Shown: positions 31,490-44,997, numbered from the stretch's first letter. The stretch is 64,000 nt of DNA from Symsagittifera roscoffensis (GCF_963678635.1 NC_087069.1:38713076-38777075); one strand, 5' to 3'. A program made the numbers and translations. The notes: generated from the letters alone by a model not told the origin.

Positions 31490-34400
31490 CAGATTTGTTT
31501 CACCGAGGTCGTCAGCTGTTTTGTAATGAACGAGTAATTATTAAATCACTCCTCAGGGAGATGGTCAGTGGTGAAAAAAATTGTAGTAATAATAGCGGAA
31601 ATCAATTGGGGGGCCATTTTTTTAACTACTTTTATACATTCTGGCCGAGTTTTAGGTCTTTCCAATTGCTATAGTTGAAGTTGTTGTTGCGATCGTCAGT
31701 GAAATAAATTAGTCGATAGAGGACGAAAAAGACCAAAAAAATTTTACAATAAAATTAGCGTGACCGCAAAACAACGAATTCTGGTTTGTGAGTAGCATTG
31801 AGTGTTGGACGCCCCACTGACGTCAGATGACCTCACTGACCTGTGGGTGACCCCTTCGAATGACCCCACTGAACTGTGGAAAAAAAGTTGAGTATTGGGT
31901 GCCCCCCTGGCCTCAGCAGAAAAGGGAGACTATGTGCGGCGAAATTAGACTCGAGAGCAACCGCTTAGAGGAGAAGTCTGTGGCGTTTATCGGCATTTGG
32001 GAGTTTAAATATAATTTGAAAGCACTGTTTTAACAAAAATCGAAATGGGAACTGCGATGAGCCAATTTGGTTTCTGATTAGGCCAAATTATAAACTTTAA
32101 ATGAGAAAGAAAAAATTATCTCCTCATCAATCGTCACCCTATTAACCCCCTATCATATGAACTGCTTCTCTAGGTGGACCCATACTTTTTCAACTTGATT
32201 AACACAAATGCGCCAAAAAATGTCAAAACTTACAATTACACTAAAAGCACGGAATGTATCTTTCAATTATCTTAATTTCTACCTTGAATGCCAAGTGATA
32301 TTCAGCTAGTGTCTGATTCTTGGGAAAAAATTTACTGGTGCTCTAATCATGATATGCAAACACTAGCTTGTTAAACAATTCTTCGTTACACCATCAGATC
32401 GATGTTTTTGTGAGGTAGGAGGAGAAGGAAAATGACCCCTGACCCCAGACGCTTTAAAATTAGCACTCTTTTTCGATTTAGGTTTCTACTTTTGAGAACT
32501 TTGACATTCAATTTGATAAATACGTTTTCAACAAAAAGTCTAAATTGTTGTTCAAACTCTTCCTCGCCCAAATTCTTTTTCGCTCGGAGATGACCAGGTA
32601 GAAAAAAACGTGCCAATAAAAGAAAAAATAATATCTAGACTGCTTTCGCAGATCATCTCAAACTAACAAGTTTCGAAATATATAAGAAGATAAACCTTCT
32701 TGCTGTTAGAAGAACTGTTGAGTTTCGACCGTTTTCGGAAAATTTTTTAAGTTTTCCTCTCAAAACAGAAAAATTGCATGCTGATATGTTCCTACATAAT
32801 CAAAATCTAATTCAAAATCAAATTTCAAAATCTCAAAAAATAATAATAATGGAAGGGAATATAGTTTTTTTTGGATTTTCGTGGTTTAGCCTTTGGTTAA
32901 AAATTTTCTGTTTTCAGAGTTTGCAGTTTTTTTTTTCAGTCTATTTTTGCAGCTCTTTTTTCAGTCTATTTTTGCAGCTCTTTAGCACCCAGCCAAGTAG
33001 AAACCATCGAGCCCCCATACTAGGGTTAAAAACTATAATATGCTTGAGATTATCATTGCAAGAAAGCGTTATGTTTAAAAGAGTACCGTATTTCGTTGCA
33101 GAAACATGTGCCAACTTTGGGATATATAGTTTTGACATTTTGCAGTTTTCGAAGATAACAAAACTGGTAGTACATCAAAAGAAAATAAAAGTCATTTTCC
33201 GGTTGTCAGTATAGTTCTATGATCAAGCAGAGGAAGCTGCAACGTTTTACTTCTAAGTGAAACAAAAATCATTTCACGGATGTCAGTTAAATTTTTGATC
33301 ATGCAGAAAAAACTACATATTTTCACTTCAAAGTGAAAAAAGTCATTCCCCTGTTGTCAGTATAGTTCTTTGATCAAGCAGAGAAAGCTGCATTTTTGAA
33401 CATCGAAGTGAAACGTTTTTGTTTTACTTTCCAGGCCCGTTAACCAAAGAACTTTGCTCATTCCACTAAAAAACATTGCACTTTTCTTTTTGTATGAACT
33501 CGCAAAGTCTCAAACATCATTAAAAATTTAATAAGACTACTTTTTCCTCTGGTTACTAAAATTACATCATTACAACCATACACCCATACTAGGGAAAATA
33601 CAGTGCTAAGCATATGCAATTTTGGTGTCCAGTTTTTGAAGAAAACTCTCCTTTTACAATAAATAGGAATGTAGTTAAAATTATCCTTTTCACAGAAATG
33701 ATTTATAAAACTTCAACGAGAAAAAAAGTATTTCACCATAGAATGGTTCCACCATGATCCGTGCTCGTTGCTTGAGAGTGAGCCAAAATTACCCATCCCC
33801 AGAAAAACAAACATAAAAATGACATATAGTTTTTAAGCAGGGGCACTACAGCAGTTCTCCGTGACTGCTGAACAGCTCGTATATTGGCCCTTTCATTGTG
33901 GATAAATCGGCCTACACTGAAATCTTGGAAAAGATCTATTTTGAAAAATATCTGTCATTGTTTCTATTACTGAGAAATATCTATTTTGAAAAATATCTAA
34001 TTGTTACGAAGTTTCTTTTTTTTTGAAATTTCATCTGTGATAGTTTATTTAATGGCGCTAAAGGGCGGTCAAAAATTTACGGGCTATTTCTTGGTCCAAG
34101 TAACTTTTTCGTAGATTACAATAAAAATAGAGAAAAACTACTTTGTTTCGTTGGTTTTTATTTTCAGCGGAAAATCAGCTGCCACAAATAACCTAGAATG
34201 AGTCAAGTAATATATCATCGTAAGGCCCTGTTTGTGGTGCTAATCCAAAAAAAACGCAGTGTTGAGACAAATTTATTCAAACATTTTTTTTCTTTGAGAG
34301 AATAAACTGAGCTTATTTTTTTCTTTTTTGCTGATTTTGCTTTACCGAGCGTTGAGAAAGTTTGAATTTTGCGTTTTAATCATTCGAATTTTATTCTTAT

Positions 34401-35478
34401 TTTAAGCAAGTAGGTATTTTGTAAACAAAGAATTCTTTTAAGTATTGGAAAAATGTTTTACTGAACAACAACCAATTTTTTAAGCATTTTCGCCGTCTTT
34501 GACGTTGAATTTTATCCAAAATAGGAGAGAAAAATGAAACTATTCTGTAAAACAAATTTAAAATTTGTTTTAAAAAATTTTGTTTGATTTGTTTTTCATT
34601 TTTCATTTGCTTACGTTTTATTTTTTGAGGACATCTGTTGCCGCGTACATCTGATTTGCCAATTTGTTATGTTGGAGGAATTTTTTCATCATAAAACGCG
34701 CAAAATAAATCAAGTTTTTTATGAAAGGTCGAAACATTCTCTACTGCTTGCACACAAAGCTGTTATCTTTGTTTGCGTTTTTCATTCGAACAAATTACGT
34801 GCAGCTTTGTCTAATTGCAACTGTTGTTCTGACTTTGCAGAAAATTGTTGAATAAAAATGCTCAAAAAACTACTCACTTTGAAGAACTTTCTTCGTCAAT
34901 ATTGATACACCAAGAATTTGTAGCTGGAAACTGAAAATTTGAAAAGCAAGGAAGAAAAACAATGAGGCTTTGAAAAAGCTAATATGGCTAATTTCAACTG
35001 TTCCATGCGCGTAAATTACAATATTTTTATTACTGCGTTCAGATTTTTTTTACTTGAGCTTAGAGAAAATCCCAATTTGAACTGAGGCGTCTTTTTTGGT
35101 GTCAATTATTTATTAGTATGCGCAAAACAAATTGCTTTTGCTTCTCTGATTTCTCCCAATTTTCAATACTTGGGGCTAATCCAAGGAAGTTCGGAAGTTC
35201 GACTTCAAATAAGCTGTAAAATCAGTGTTATGTGGTGTCAATAAAATGACGCATAAATATCTTCTTTCCAAAAAAAGTCCGGAAAAAATTTCAATCGTTA
35301 AACATTTAACAGTTCAGAAATGGATTTAATCTTTTTCAATAACTGTTTATGCTTGCATAATTCCAGTTTGAAGTATCATCAGAATATAACTTGTTGAAAT
35401 GCACATCTTGTAATTTGAGGACTGGCGTGGAAATTTTTTTTTTGAATTGTCTATTTTCCTCTTCCAATATTTTAAAAT
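31490..35478. other. Non-coding DNA with small repeats
   Basis: About 4 kb without a recognisable gene. Short frames of 60-146 codons (for example at 32386-32616 and 32774-33214) have no family resemblance. A G+C-richer patch at 31800-31930 repeats variants of GACCCCACTGA. A 23-base direct repeat (CAGTCTATTTTTGCAGCTCTT) lies at about 32936-32982, and a 75-bp degenerate tandem repeat at 33200-33430. Confidence 0.5.
33200..33430. repeat. Degenerate tandem repeat of about 75 bp, three units
   Basis: GTCAGT(A/T)(T/A)A...TTTGATCA(A/T)GCAGA recurs at 33205, 33282 and 33356. Each unit also contains a palindromic ACTT-AAGTGAAA motif; the middle one is perfect (TTTTCACTT-CA-AAGTGAAAA, 33320-33339). 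Confidence 0.75.
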
Positions 35479-37860
35479 AATTTAGATTCAGTTTTTTCCA
35501 TGTTTCTGATGTGTATGGTAATATTTGTACTTACACAGATAAATGGAAGCAACTGTTCAGATTTCTCGATGGCCAAAATTTGTGCAAGAAATCGTCTGAG
35601 CTGCCTCAAATCATCAGGATAATAGAGAAAAAAAACAAAGCTTTAAATCATTTTTTTAAAATTTTTTTAGTGTATTAAAATGATCAAAGGCAGTTTTTTC
35701 TCACATCATATAATCCTGGTTCTTGCATTTTTAAAAACCCACGTGATTTTGCATTGATTCAATATGATATGATGTCTTTCAAAACTCTAGTTGCGAACTG
35801 TTTGCGACTTTTTCAACAGGACAAACTGCCCAAAATGATATCATTTTGTTTACAAATGACCCTTACAATTAAATTTTGAAATTCAAATACTTTTGTTTTT
35901 TGAAATGAAATTTCATTCTAAGAGTAATCTCTAAATTGTGTAAAGTGAATGTTGATTTTACTGTTTGCAAGATTTACATCTTTGCAAAAAACCCTAAGAC
36001 TTTTACAACAAAGTGGTCAATTTTAAGTAAAATGTTTACTCATTTTGGTTAAAAGTAGAATGATTATAATAACAGTCCTGTTGTTTTAGTAAAATACATT
36101 CTACTGAGTTTGACCCTATAATTTGAAATTTAGCAACAACATCGATAATAATTTCGTTTTCGAATGAATTTTGATCAGTTTGATTGAACCGAATGACTGA
36201 TGATTAAATACTTGGGGCTCCAAAATGTTGTCGACCTTTTTTTACGTTGAGAAAATTGATTTTACGAGCTCTCCCACAGCACTAAAAAGTCCCTAATTTG
36301 GCCAAATATTTTGCCATACTGGCAACATTTTCAAAAAACAGGTCAAAAAAGGCGTTTTTAGGCACTTTTTGGAAATTTTGGCATTGCATTTTTTGGCATC
36401 CGCTCTCCCCTCAAAGTTAGTATATAATGGCGCCGACGGCGCTTTTAGAAATTGTTTAGGGTGCGTCACCAAAAACGGGTTTCTCAAAGTAGTACAAAGG
36501 GGGACCATTTGGGTCGGAAGGGTGGTCGAATCCCTGGAGAAGGGCAAATACCCCCCCCCCCCCCTAAGTACGCCCCTGTGCTGATGAAAACAATGAAAAT
36601 TTGTGTGCTTCGCCTATGTGGTTCTTTAAAAAACGCATGCAAACTGATGATTAGCAAAAAGAAAAAAACATTTAACAAGTGATCAGTCAAAAAGAATCGA
36701 TTTTGAAAATCGGTCTTCTTTAATGGTGGGAATTACTTACTCCGGTTTGAAATTTAACTATTTACAAGACATTGTGGTATATTATTTATGCAATTATAAG
36801 TACTACAGTAGCATATAAAAAATATTTTTTAAAGCTGTAAAAACATTGGAAGCCTAATTTAGAGATCACAGGGCAATGAACAATTAGTCAAATCAAGAAA
36901 TCGTTGCCAGAAAATGATTTTGTTTATCTTTGTTTTCTTTGTCTTTAATATTAGGAAAATTTTTTTTAATCGAGTATGAATAGTTTACTGATTTTGTCAA
37001 TTTTTGTTTTCCCCCTCGCACCTCACAAAAATCGCACAAAACTTAAATTTAAAAAAAACAGATTTTCAAGAGTTACTTTTGTTATTATAGTTTCTCAACT
37101 CAAAAGCTACGCTTTTAAGTTACACCAATTTATTTAAGATTACTTCGTTTACTTGGAATCCCTCATGCTTGCATAATTCTAGTTTGAACTATTACCAGAA
37201 GTTAATGTTCAAACATCTATTCTTGTGTGGCGTGGAGATTTTTTTTTTAAACTGAGATTCCTCCTGCAAGATTCCCAAAAATTTGCATTCAAATTTTTTT
37301 TTCGTTTTTCTGCCTTTATTCGTATTATCTGTAACTGGACAAATAAATGAAAGCTACTTTTCAGATTTTCTGATGGCCAAACTATGTGCGAGAAATCGAC
37401 TGAACTGCCTCAAAACTTCAAGAAAATAGAGAAAAAAAAACAAAGCGTAAGAAACAAGATTATTAAATTTTTGACATATTAACATGATCAATGGCAGTTT
37501 TTTTTCTGTTTTTAGATTTATTCTTGTCCATAAATTTTCCAAACCCAGGTGAATTGCACTGATTCCGCATGACAATTTTCTGAATTCTAGTTGTGACCTG
37601 TTTGCGATTTTTTTAATTGGATGAAAAGCCGAAAACGATAACAATTTGTTTACAAATGATTTTTACAGCTAAACTTGAAAATTTCAAATACTTTTGTTTG
37701 CTTGAATTTCCAATTTATAAATAAATGAAACAAATTAAATTTTTATGTGCATATTAAGTTTTTTGCCTGCAATAAAAAACATTTTTTTTTATTGCAAAAT
37801 TTTGGAGGATTTGCACTTAAACGCAAAACCCTATAGTTAATAATTTAAACTGGTCGAAAT
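35479..37860. repeat. 2.4-kb higher-order tandem repeat, unit 1
   Basis: Unit 1 of a three-unit array with a period of about 2,382-2,391 bp. It contains half A (about 35535-35910) and a diverged related half B (about 37332-37710). A G+C-richer island at 36390-36690 holds GGCGCCGACGGCGC, a long C run (36551 onward) and GTACGCCCCTGTGCTGATG. Small frames in the island occur on both strands and are not called as genes. Confidence 0.9.
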
Positions 37861-40249
37861 AATTTAAATTCAATTTTTCCATGTTTCTGCTGTGTATGGT
37901 AATATTTGTACTTACACAGATAAATGGAAGCAACTGTTCAGATTTCTCGATGGCCAAATTTTGTGCAAGAAATCGTCTGAGCTGCCTCAAATCATCAGGA
38001 TAATAGAGAAAAAAAACAAAGCTTTAAATCATTTTTTTAAAATTTTTTTAGTGTGTTAAAATGAGCAAAGGCAGTTTTTTCTCACATCATATAATCCTGG
38101 TTCTTGCATTTTTAAAAACCCACGTGATTTTGCATTGATTCAATATGATATGATGTCTTTCAAAACTCTAGTTGCGAACTGTTTGCGACTTTTTCAACAG
38201 GACAAACTGCCCAAAATGATATCATTTTGTTTACAAATGACCCTTACAATTAAATTTTGAAATTCAAATACTTTTGTTTTTTGAAATGAAATTTCATTCT
38301 AAGAGTAATCTCTAAATTGTGTAAAGTGAATGTGGATTTTACTGTTTGCAAGATTTACATCTTTGCAAAAAACCCTAAGACTTTTACAACAAAGTGGTCA
38401 ATTGTAAGTAAAATGTTTACTCATTTTGGTTAAAAGTAGAATGATTATAATAACAGTCCTGTTGTTTTAGTAAAATACATTCTACTGAGTTTGACCCTAT
38501 AATTTGAAATTTAGCAACAACATCGATAATAATTTCGTTTCGAATGAATTTTGATCAGTTTGATTGAACCGAATAACTGATGATTAAATACTTGGGGCTC
38601 CAAAATGTCGTCGACCTTTTTTTACGTTGAGAAAATTGATTTTACGAGCTCTCCCACAGCACTAAAAAGTCCCTAATTTGGCCAAATAATTTGCCATACA
38701 GGCAAAACTTTCAAAAAAAACAGGTCAAAAAATGCGTTTTTAGGCACTTTTTTGAAATTTTTGACCAAAAATTGCATTTTTTGGCATCCGCTCTCAACTC
38801 AAAGTTAGTATATAATGGCGCCGACGGCGCCTTTAGAAATGTTTTAGGGTGCGTCACCAACAACGGGTTTCTCAAAGTAGTACAAAGGGGGACAGTTCGG
38901 GTCGGAAGGGTGGACTCGAATCCCTGGAGAAGGGCAAGTACCCCCCCTAAGTACGCCCCTGTGCTGATGAAAACGACGAAAATTTGTGTGCTTCGCCTAT
39001 GTGGTCCTTTAAATAACGCATGCAAACTGATGATTAGTAAAAAGTAAAAAAAAACATTTAACAAGTGATCAGTCAAAAAAAATCGATTTTGAAAATCGGT
39101 CTTTTTTAATGTTGGGAATTACTTACTCCGGTTTGAAAATTTAACTATTTTCAAGACATTTTGGTATACTATTTATGCAATTATAAGTGCTACATAAGCA
39201 TATCAAAACTTTTTTTAAAACTGTAAAAACAACTCGAAGCCTAATTTAGAGAACACTCGGCATTAAACAAATAGTCCAATCAAGAAATAGTTGCCAGAAA
39301 ATGATTTTGTTTATCTTTGTTTTCTTTGTCTTTAATATTAGGAAATTTTTTTAAATCGAGTATGAATAGTTTACTGATTTTGTCAATTTTTGTTTTCCCC
39401 CTCGCACCTCACAAAAATCGCACAAAACTTAAATTAAAAAAAAACAGATTTTCAAGAGTTACTTTTGTTATTATAGTTTCTCAACTCAAAAGCTACGCTT
39501 TTAAGCTACACCAATTTTTTTAAGATTGCTTCGTTTACTTGGAATCCCTCATGCTTGCATAATTCTAGTTTGAACTATTACCAGAAGTTAATGTTCAAAC
39601 ATCCATTCTTGTGTGGCGTGGAGATTTTTTTTTTTAAACTCAGATTCCTCCTGCAAGATTCCCAAAAATTTGCATTCAAAATTTTTTTTCGTTTTTCTGC
39701 CTTTATTCGTATTATCTGTAACTGGACAAATAAATGAAAGCTACTTTTCAGATTTTCTGATGGCCAAACTATGTGCGAGAAATCGACTGAACTGCCTCAA
39801 AACTTCAAGAAAATAGAGAAAAAGAAAACAAAGCGTAAGAAACAAGATTATTAAACTTTTGACATATTAACATGATCAATGGCAGTTTTTTTTCTGTTTT
39901 TAGATTTATTCTTGTCCATAAATTTTCCAAACCCAGGTGAATTGCACTGATTCCGAATGACAATTTTCTGAATTCTAGTTGTGACCTGTTTGCGATTTTT
40001 TTAATTGGATGAAAAGCCGAAAACGATAACAATTTGTTTACAAATGATTTTTACAGCTAAACTTGAAATTTTCAAATACTTTTGTTTGCTTGAATTTCCA
40101 ATTTATAAATAAATGAAACAGTTTAAAGTTTTATGTGCATATTAAGTTTTTTGCCTGCAATAAAAAACATTCTTTTTTTATTGCAAAATTTTGAAAGATT
40201 TGCACTTAAACGCAAAACCCTATAGTTAATATTTTAAACTGGTCGAAAT
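37861..40249. repeat. 2.4-kb higher-order tandem repeat, unit 2
   Basis: Starts AATTTAAATTCAATTTTTCC like unit 3 at 40250. The island lies at 38780-39080. It is more similar to unit 3 than to unit 1; for example both have only a short C run before TAAGTACGCCCC. Confidence 0.9.
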
Positions 40250-42630
40250 AATTTAAATTCAATTTTTCCATGTTTCTGCTGTGTATGGTAATATTTGTAC
40301 TTACACAGATAAATGGAAGCAACTGTTCAGATTTCTCGATGGCCAAATTTTGTGCAAGAAATCGTCTGAGCTGCCTCAAATCATCAGGATAATAGAGAAA
40401 AAAACAAAGCTTTAAATCATTTTTTTAAAAAATTTTTTAGTGTATTAAAATGAGCAAAGGCAGTTTTTTCTCACATCATATAATCCTGGTTCTTGCATTT
40501 TTAAAAACCCACGTGATTTTGCATTGATTCAATATGATATGATGTCTTTCAAAACTCTAGTTGCGAACTGTTTGCGACTTTTTCAACAGGACAAACTGCC
40601 CAAAATGATATCATTTTGTTTACAAATGACCCTTACAATTAAATTTTGAAATTTAAATACTTTTGTTTTTTGAAATGAAATTTCATTCTAAGAGTAATCT
40701 CTAAATTGTGTAAAGTGAATGTTGATTTTACTGTTTGCAAGATTTACATCTTTGCAAAAAACCCTAAGACTTTTACAACAAAGTGGTCAATTGTAAGTAA
40801 AATGTTTACTCATTTTGGTTAAAAGTAGAATGATTATAATAACAGTCCTGTTGTTTTAGTAAAATACATTCTACTGAGTTTGACCCTATAATTTGAAATT
40901 TAGCAACAACATCGATAATAATTTCGTTTTCGAATGAATTTTGATCAGTTTGATTGAACCGAATAACTGATGATTAAATACTTGGAGCTCCAAAATGTTG
41001 TCGACCTTTTTTACGTTGAGAAAATTGATTTTACGAGCTCTCCCACAGCACTAAAAAGTCCCTAATTTGGCCAAATAATTTGCCATACGGGCAAAATTTT
41101 CAAAAAAAAAACAGGTCAAAAAACGCGTTTTTAGGCACTTTTTTGAAATTTTTGACCAAAAATTGCATTTTTTGGCATCCGCTCTCAACTCAAAGTTAGT
41201 ATATAATGGCGCCGACGGCGCCTTTAGAAATGTTTTAGGGTGCGTCACCAAAAACGGGTTTCTCAAAGTAGTACAAAGGGGGACAGTTTGGGTCGGAAGG
41301 GTGGTCTCGAATCCCTGGAGAAGGGCAAGTACCCCCCCTAAGTACGCCCCTGTGCTGATGAAAACGACGAAAATTTGTGTGCTTCGCCTATGTGGTCCTT
41401 TAAATAACCCATGCAAACTGATGATTAGTAAAAAGTAAAAAAAAAACATTTAACAAGTGATCAGTCAAAAAAAATCGATTTTGAAAATCGATCTTTTTTA
41501 ATGTTGGGAATTACTTACTCCGCTTTGAAAATTTAACTATTTTCAAGACATTTTGGTATAATATTTATGCAATTATAAGTGCTACATAAGCATATCAAAA
41601 CTTTTTTTAAAACTGTAAAAACAACTCGAAGCCTAATTTAGAGATCACTCGGCATTAAACAAATAGTCCAATCAAGAAATAGTTGCCAGAAAATGATTTT
41701 GTTTATCTTTGTTTTCTTTGTCTTTAATTTCAGGAAAATTTTTTAAAATTGAGTCTGAATAGTTTACTGATTTTGTCAATTTTTGTTTTTCCCCCTCGCA
41801 CCTCACAAAAATCGCACAAAAATTAAATTTAAAAAAAAGATTTTTCAGAGTTATTTTTGTTATTATAGTTTCTCAACTTAGAAGCTACGCTTTTAAGCTA
41901 CACTAATTTTTTTAAGATTGCTTCGTTTACTTGGACAACCTCATACTTACATAATTCCAGTTTGAAGTATCACCAGAAGTTAATGTTCAAACATCCATTC
42001 GTGTGTGGCGTGGAGAATTTTTTTTTAATACTTAGATTCCTCCTGCAAGATTCCCAAAAATTTGCATTCAAATTTTTTTTTCGTATTTTCTGCCTTTATT
42101 CGTATTATCTGGACCTGGAAAAACAAATTAAAGCTACTTTTCAGATTTTCGGATGGCCAAACTATGTGTGAGAAATCGACTGAACTGCCTCAAAACTTCA
42201 AAAAGATAGAGAAAAAAAACAAAGCGTAAGAAACAAGATTATTAAATTTTTGACATATTAACATGATCAATGGCTGTTTTTTTCTCTTTTTAGCTTAATT
42301 CTCGTCCATAAATTTCCCAAACCAAAATGATTTGCAGTGATTCCGTATGACAATTTTCAGAAATCTAGTTGTGACCTGTTTGCGATTTTTTTTAATTGGA
42401 TGAAAAGTCGAAAACGATAACAATTTGTTTATAAATAATTTTTACAGCTAAATTTAAAAATTTCAAATACTTTTGTTTTCTTGAATTTCCAATTTTATAA
42501 AGAAATGAAACTGTATAAATTTTTTATGATAATAATAATTTTTTTGCCTGCAATAAAAAAGATTCCTTTTTTTGCAAAATTTTGAAAGATTTGCACTTAA
42601 TCGCAAAACACTAAAGTTAATAATTTTAAA
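40250..42630. repeat. 2.4-kb higher-order tandem repeat, unit 3
   Basis: Follows unit 2 directly. The island is at 41170-41460 and half B at about 42110-42480. Half B here is the most diverged. Similarity to the other units fades after about 42630. Confidence 0.85.
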
Positions 42631-42967
42631 CTGGTCGAAATCTTTACTCGCTTAGGTTGAAATCAGAATGAGTTGAAAACTTTTTTGTGGTATTAGCAAA
42701 CTTTGTTTCAGGGATTTTGACCCTCAAATTTTGAAATAAAGCATCAAAATCGATTTAAAAAAATTTGATGAGTTCTCAAACATCTGATTGAATCAAATGA
42801 CTTATTGTTAATTTGTGGCTGAAAGTAGCTTATAGTTAGCGAGCATTCATATGGAATCCAAATACATTGAAGACTGATGAGACACTTGATCGACAACTGC
42901 TAGAAATCAGCTCTCAAATAAAATAAGTTAAATTTTGATACCTTTCAGCTATGCCGTAAAGTTTTTC
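42631..42967. other. Unassigned sequence left of the assembly gap
   Basis: No gene or repeat recognised in these 337 bases. Confidence 0.5.
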
Positions 42968-43167
42968 NNNNNNNNNNNNNNNNNNNNNNNNNNNNNNNNN
43001 NNNNNNNNNNNNNNNNNNNNNNNNNNNNNNNNNNNNNNNNNNNNNNNNNNNNNNNNNNNNNNNNNNNNNNNNNNNNNNNNNNNNNNNNNNNNNNNNNNNN
43101 NNNNNNNNNNNNNNNNNNNNNNNNNNNNNNNNNNNNNNNNNNNNNNNNNNNNNNNNNNNNNNNNNNN
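42968..43167. other. Assembly gap (200 N)
   Basis: A run of exactly 200 undetermined bases, a size often used for gaps of unknown length. Frames that cross it are meaningless. Confidence 0.99.
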
Positions 43168-43225
43168 TGCTGCCATTTGTGAATTTAAAAGAAAAAATCA
43201 AAATGTAATAAAACAAATGGCAGCA
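43168..43225. repeat. 13-bp inverted repeat at the gap edge
   Basis: TGCTGCCATTTGT (43168-43180) and its exact complement (43213-43225) flank 32 bases. The left arm begins at the first base after the gap. It may be a hairpin that stopped sequencing or assembly. Confidence 0.8.
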
Positions 43226-43240
43226 GCCAATCCTAGCCGT

Positions 43241-43870
43241 TTTTTGTGTCTGCTTTGCAGTTTGAGGGGTCATTTATTCCAATGTGCGGTATCCAGTGTT
43301 ATCATGTATGTCATAAGTGAATCTTCCGTGTGCGCCGTTGTATGGATATTTTTCATCTAGTTTTATATGTCCTTGATATCTTTCAAGTTCTGCTTGATGT
43401 ACAGAATCGGCAAAGACTTGAAAATTTACTATTTTTCTGTCCGTGTTTTTATTTCTTGTGATGTTTAGTCTGAGTAGTTCGTTTTTACAATCATCGGGAT
43501 TTAGATGTAGAAGTCGTTCTATATTACTTTGATAGAATGATTCGTGATCAAGTTGGTTTTTATTTCCGTTTGAAACTTGTGAACAATGTACTTTCTTTTC
43601 GGAAAATGTTGCTGTAAATTTATATCCTGCCACTGTTGTTGCTCGGGCTTTTGAACACAGTGTCGCTATTACATTTGTAGTTTCTATAGCTTGTGGTTCT
43701 GTTTCGCATTGTGATACTTGATTTATAGCATATTTGTGTAGTGTTTTTTGTTCGTTTTCTTCACAATCATAGTGTGTTACTAATAAATCCTGGGGTCCTG
43801 TGCGAGGAGAACGATTTGTGATCTGGTCGGAAAATATTAGAAAAAAGACGTAGTGAAATATTAATATTTT
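43241..43870 (-). pseudogene. Envelope-like region, N-terminal fragment, copy 2
   Basis: Corresponds to 6040-6681 of copy 1. The frame 43633-43274 (119 codons) includes the segment LNPDDCKNELLRLN and keeps the frame across the place where copy 1 is shifted (near 6415). Upstream, the start codon and leader are less well preserved. The C-terminal two-thirds are absent because the element stops near 43241. Confidence 0.55.
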
Positions 43871-43879
43871 TTAGAATAT

Positions 43880-44995
43880 ACATGTGTATGATAATCCTGA
43901 GTATGGGTTATAAAATGTGATGTAACCAATTGTTTTTTTTTGGTATATCTGTCGTACTTATATATCACTTCAGTTGTTATAAATGGTGGTGGTAGCGATT
44001 GAGCTGTTATATTGGGTGGGTTTAATGGGTAAGGATGTTGAACAATATTATTTAATTTAATCGTGATTTCGAATTTTAATTGGAGACTATTTTGTTGGAG
44101 TATTTGGATGTTATGTTCACGAATGTCTTCGTGTATATCTTGTCTATAATGTAGTCTATTGAGTGCCCAAATGTGGAGTCAGTTACTTTCTTGATGTTGT
44201 CCAAATAATGGTGGGGGTGCTGTGAATGTATTCCAATCTAACCTTAAAGGGATATTTGTTGATGATTGTTCTCGATATCTGGCGTCGACGTTATTTGGAA
44301 AATGTAAAGGGAAAGGTGTCGTTGAAATCTGGCCTAATGATGGTGTTGATGATAGCGATAATGTTTCTGGTAGTGATGATGATGTTGTTGTATCCGTACA
44401 AATATCTATTGGGTCGTTTACTAAGTTTGGTTCACCTTGTGTAAATGAGTGCGTTGTCCAATATGGTAGTCGTGCTGTGAGACTGGGGGGGTTAAAGGGA
44501 TTTTCACGTATTTGTTCAGATGTCGGTGTTGAACCTAAACAATCTGAGGGTATACTTGAGGTGCTACGTTGTGAAAGAAGTGGGGGAGTTTCTGGTAATG
44601 TACTGTTTGGGTTTTCTGGAGTAATTGGTGTTGGTGATTGGGGTATGTCAAAATGAACTCGGGGGGTTTGAAAATTTCTATTTCGTCGTGGACGTATAAT
44701 TTGTCTATTTATTTCAACTGTATTTCAGTTTTGACTAATGCTTCTTATTCTACTTAATTCTTGTGGTAATGTTGGTTCACTTAGGGCTGCCTGTCGCTGA
44801 ACTGGTTCTAATGGTTCAGATAAGCGAGCGTGTCGTTCTTCAACAGTGTATGGGTTATCTTGGGAAGAAATTCGTGTGGATGTTTGGGGGTTTCGGGTAG
44901 TTGTAGATATTGTCGGGTTTTCTTTGGAGGATGTCGGTGAAGACTGATTCTGTGATTGTTGGTTAGCAATTTTTGAAAGTATTTTGGTTGATTTT
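43880..44995 (-). pseudogene. Pro/Ser/Thr-rich accessory ORF, copy 2
   Basis: Homologue of 6671-7820. Unlike copy 1 it is in frame through the position of the TAA at 6834-6836 (CAA here), but it has a TGA near 44179 and a homopolymer frameshift near 43945. It follows the membrane ORF in the same frame, separated only by its TAG at 44998-45000, so the two may have been one protein with an N-terminal membrane anchor; copy 1 is shifted by one base here and does not settle the point. Confidence 0.5.
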
Positions 44996-44997
44996 TT

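Noticed and set aside
36293-36690. Small ORFs in the G+C-rich island of the 2.4-kb repeat (also 38691-39076 and 41051-41449)
   Set aside because: They are open on both strands because the island is G+C-richer; starts, ends and reading frames differ between units.
39317-39816. Short plus-strand frames in half B of the 2.4-kb repeat
   Set aside because: Poly-T-driven Phe/Leu-rich frames, broken in the sister units.
42914-43360. Frames crossing the assembly gap
   Set aside because: They consist largely of undetermined residues over the 200 N bases.
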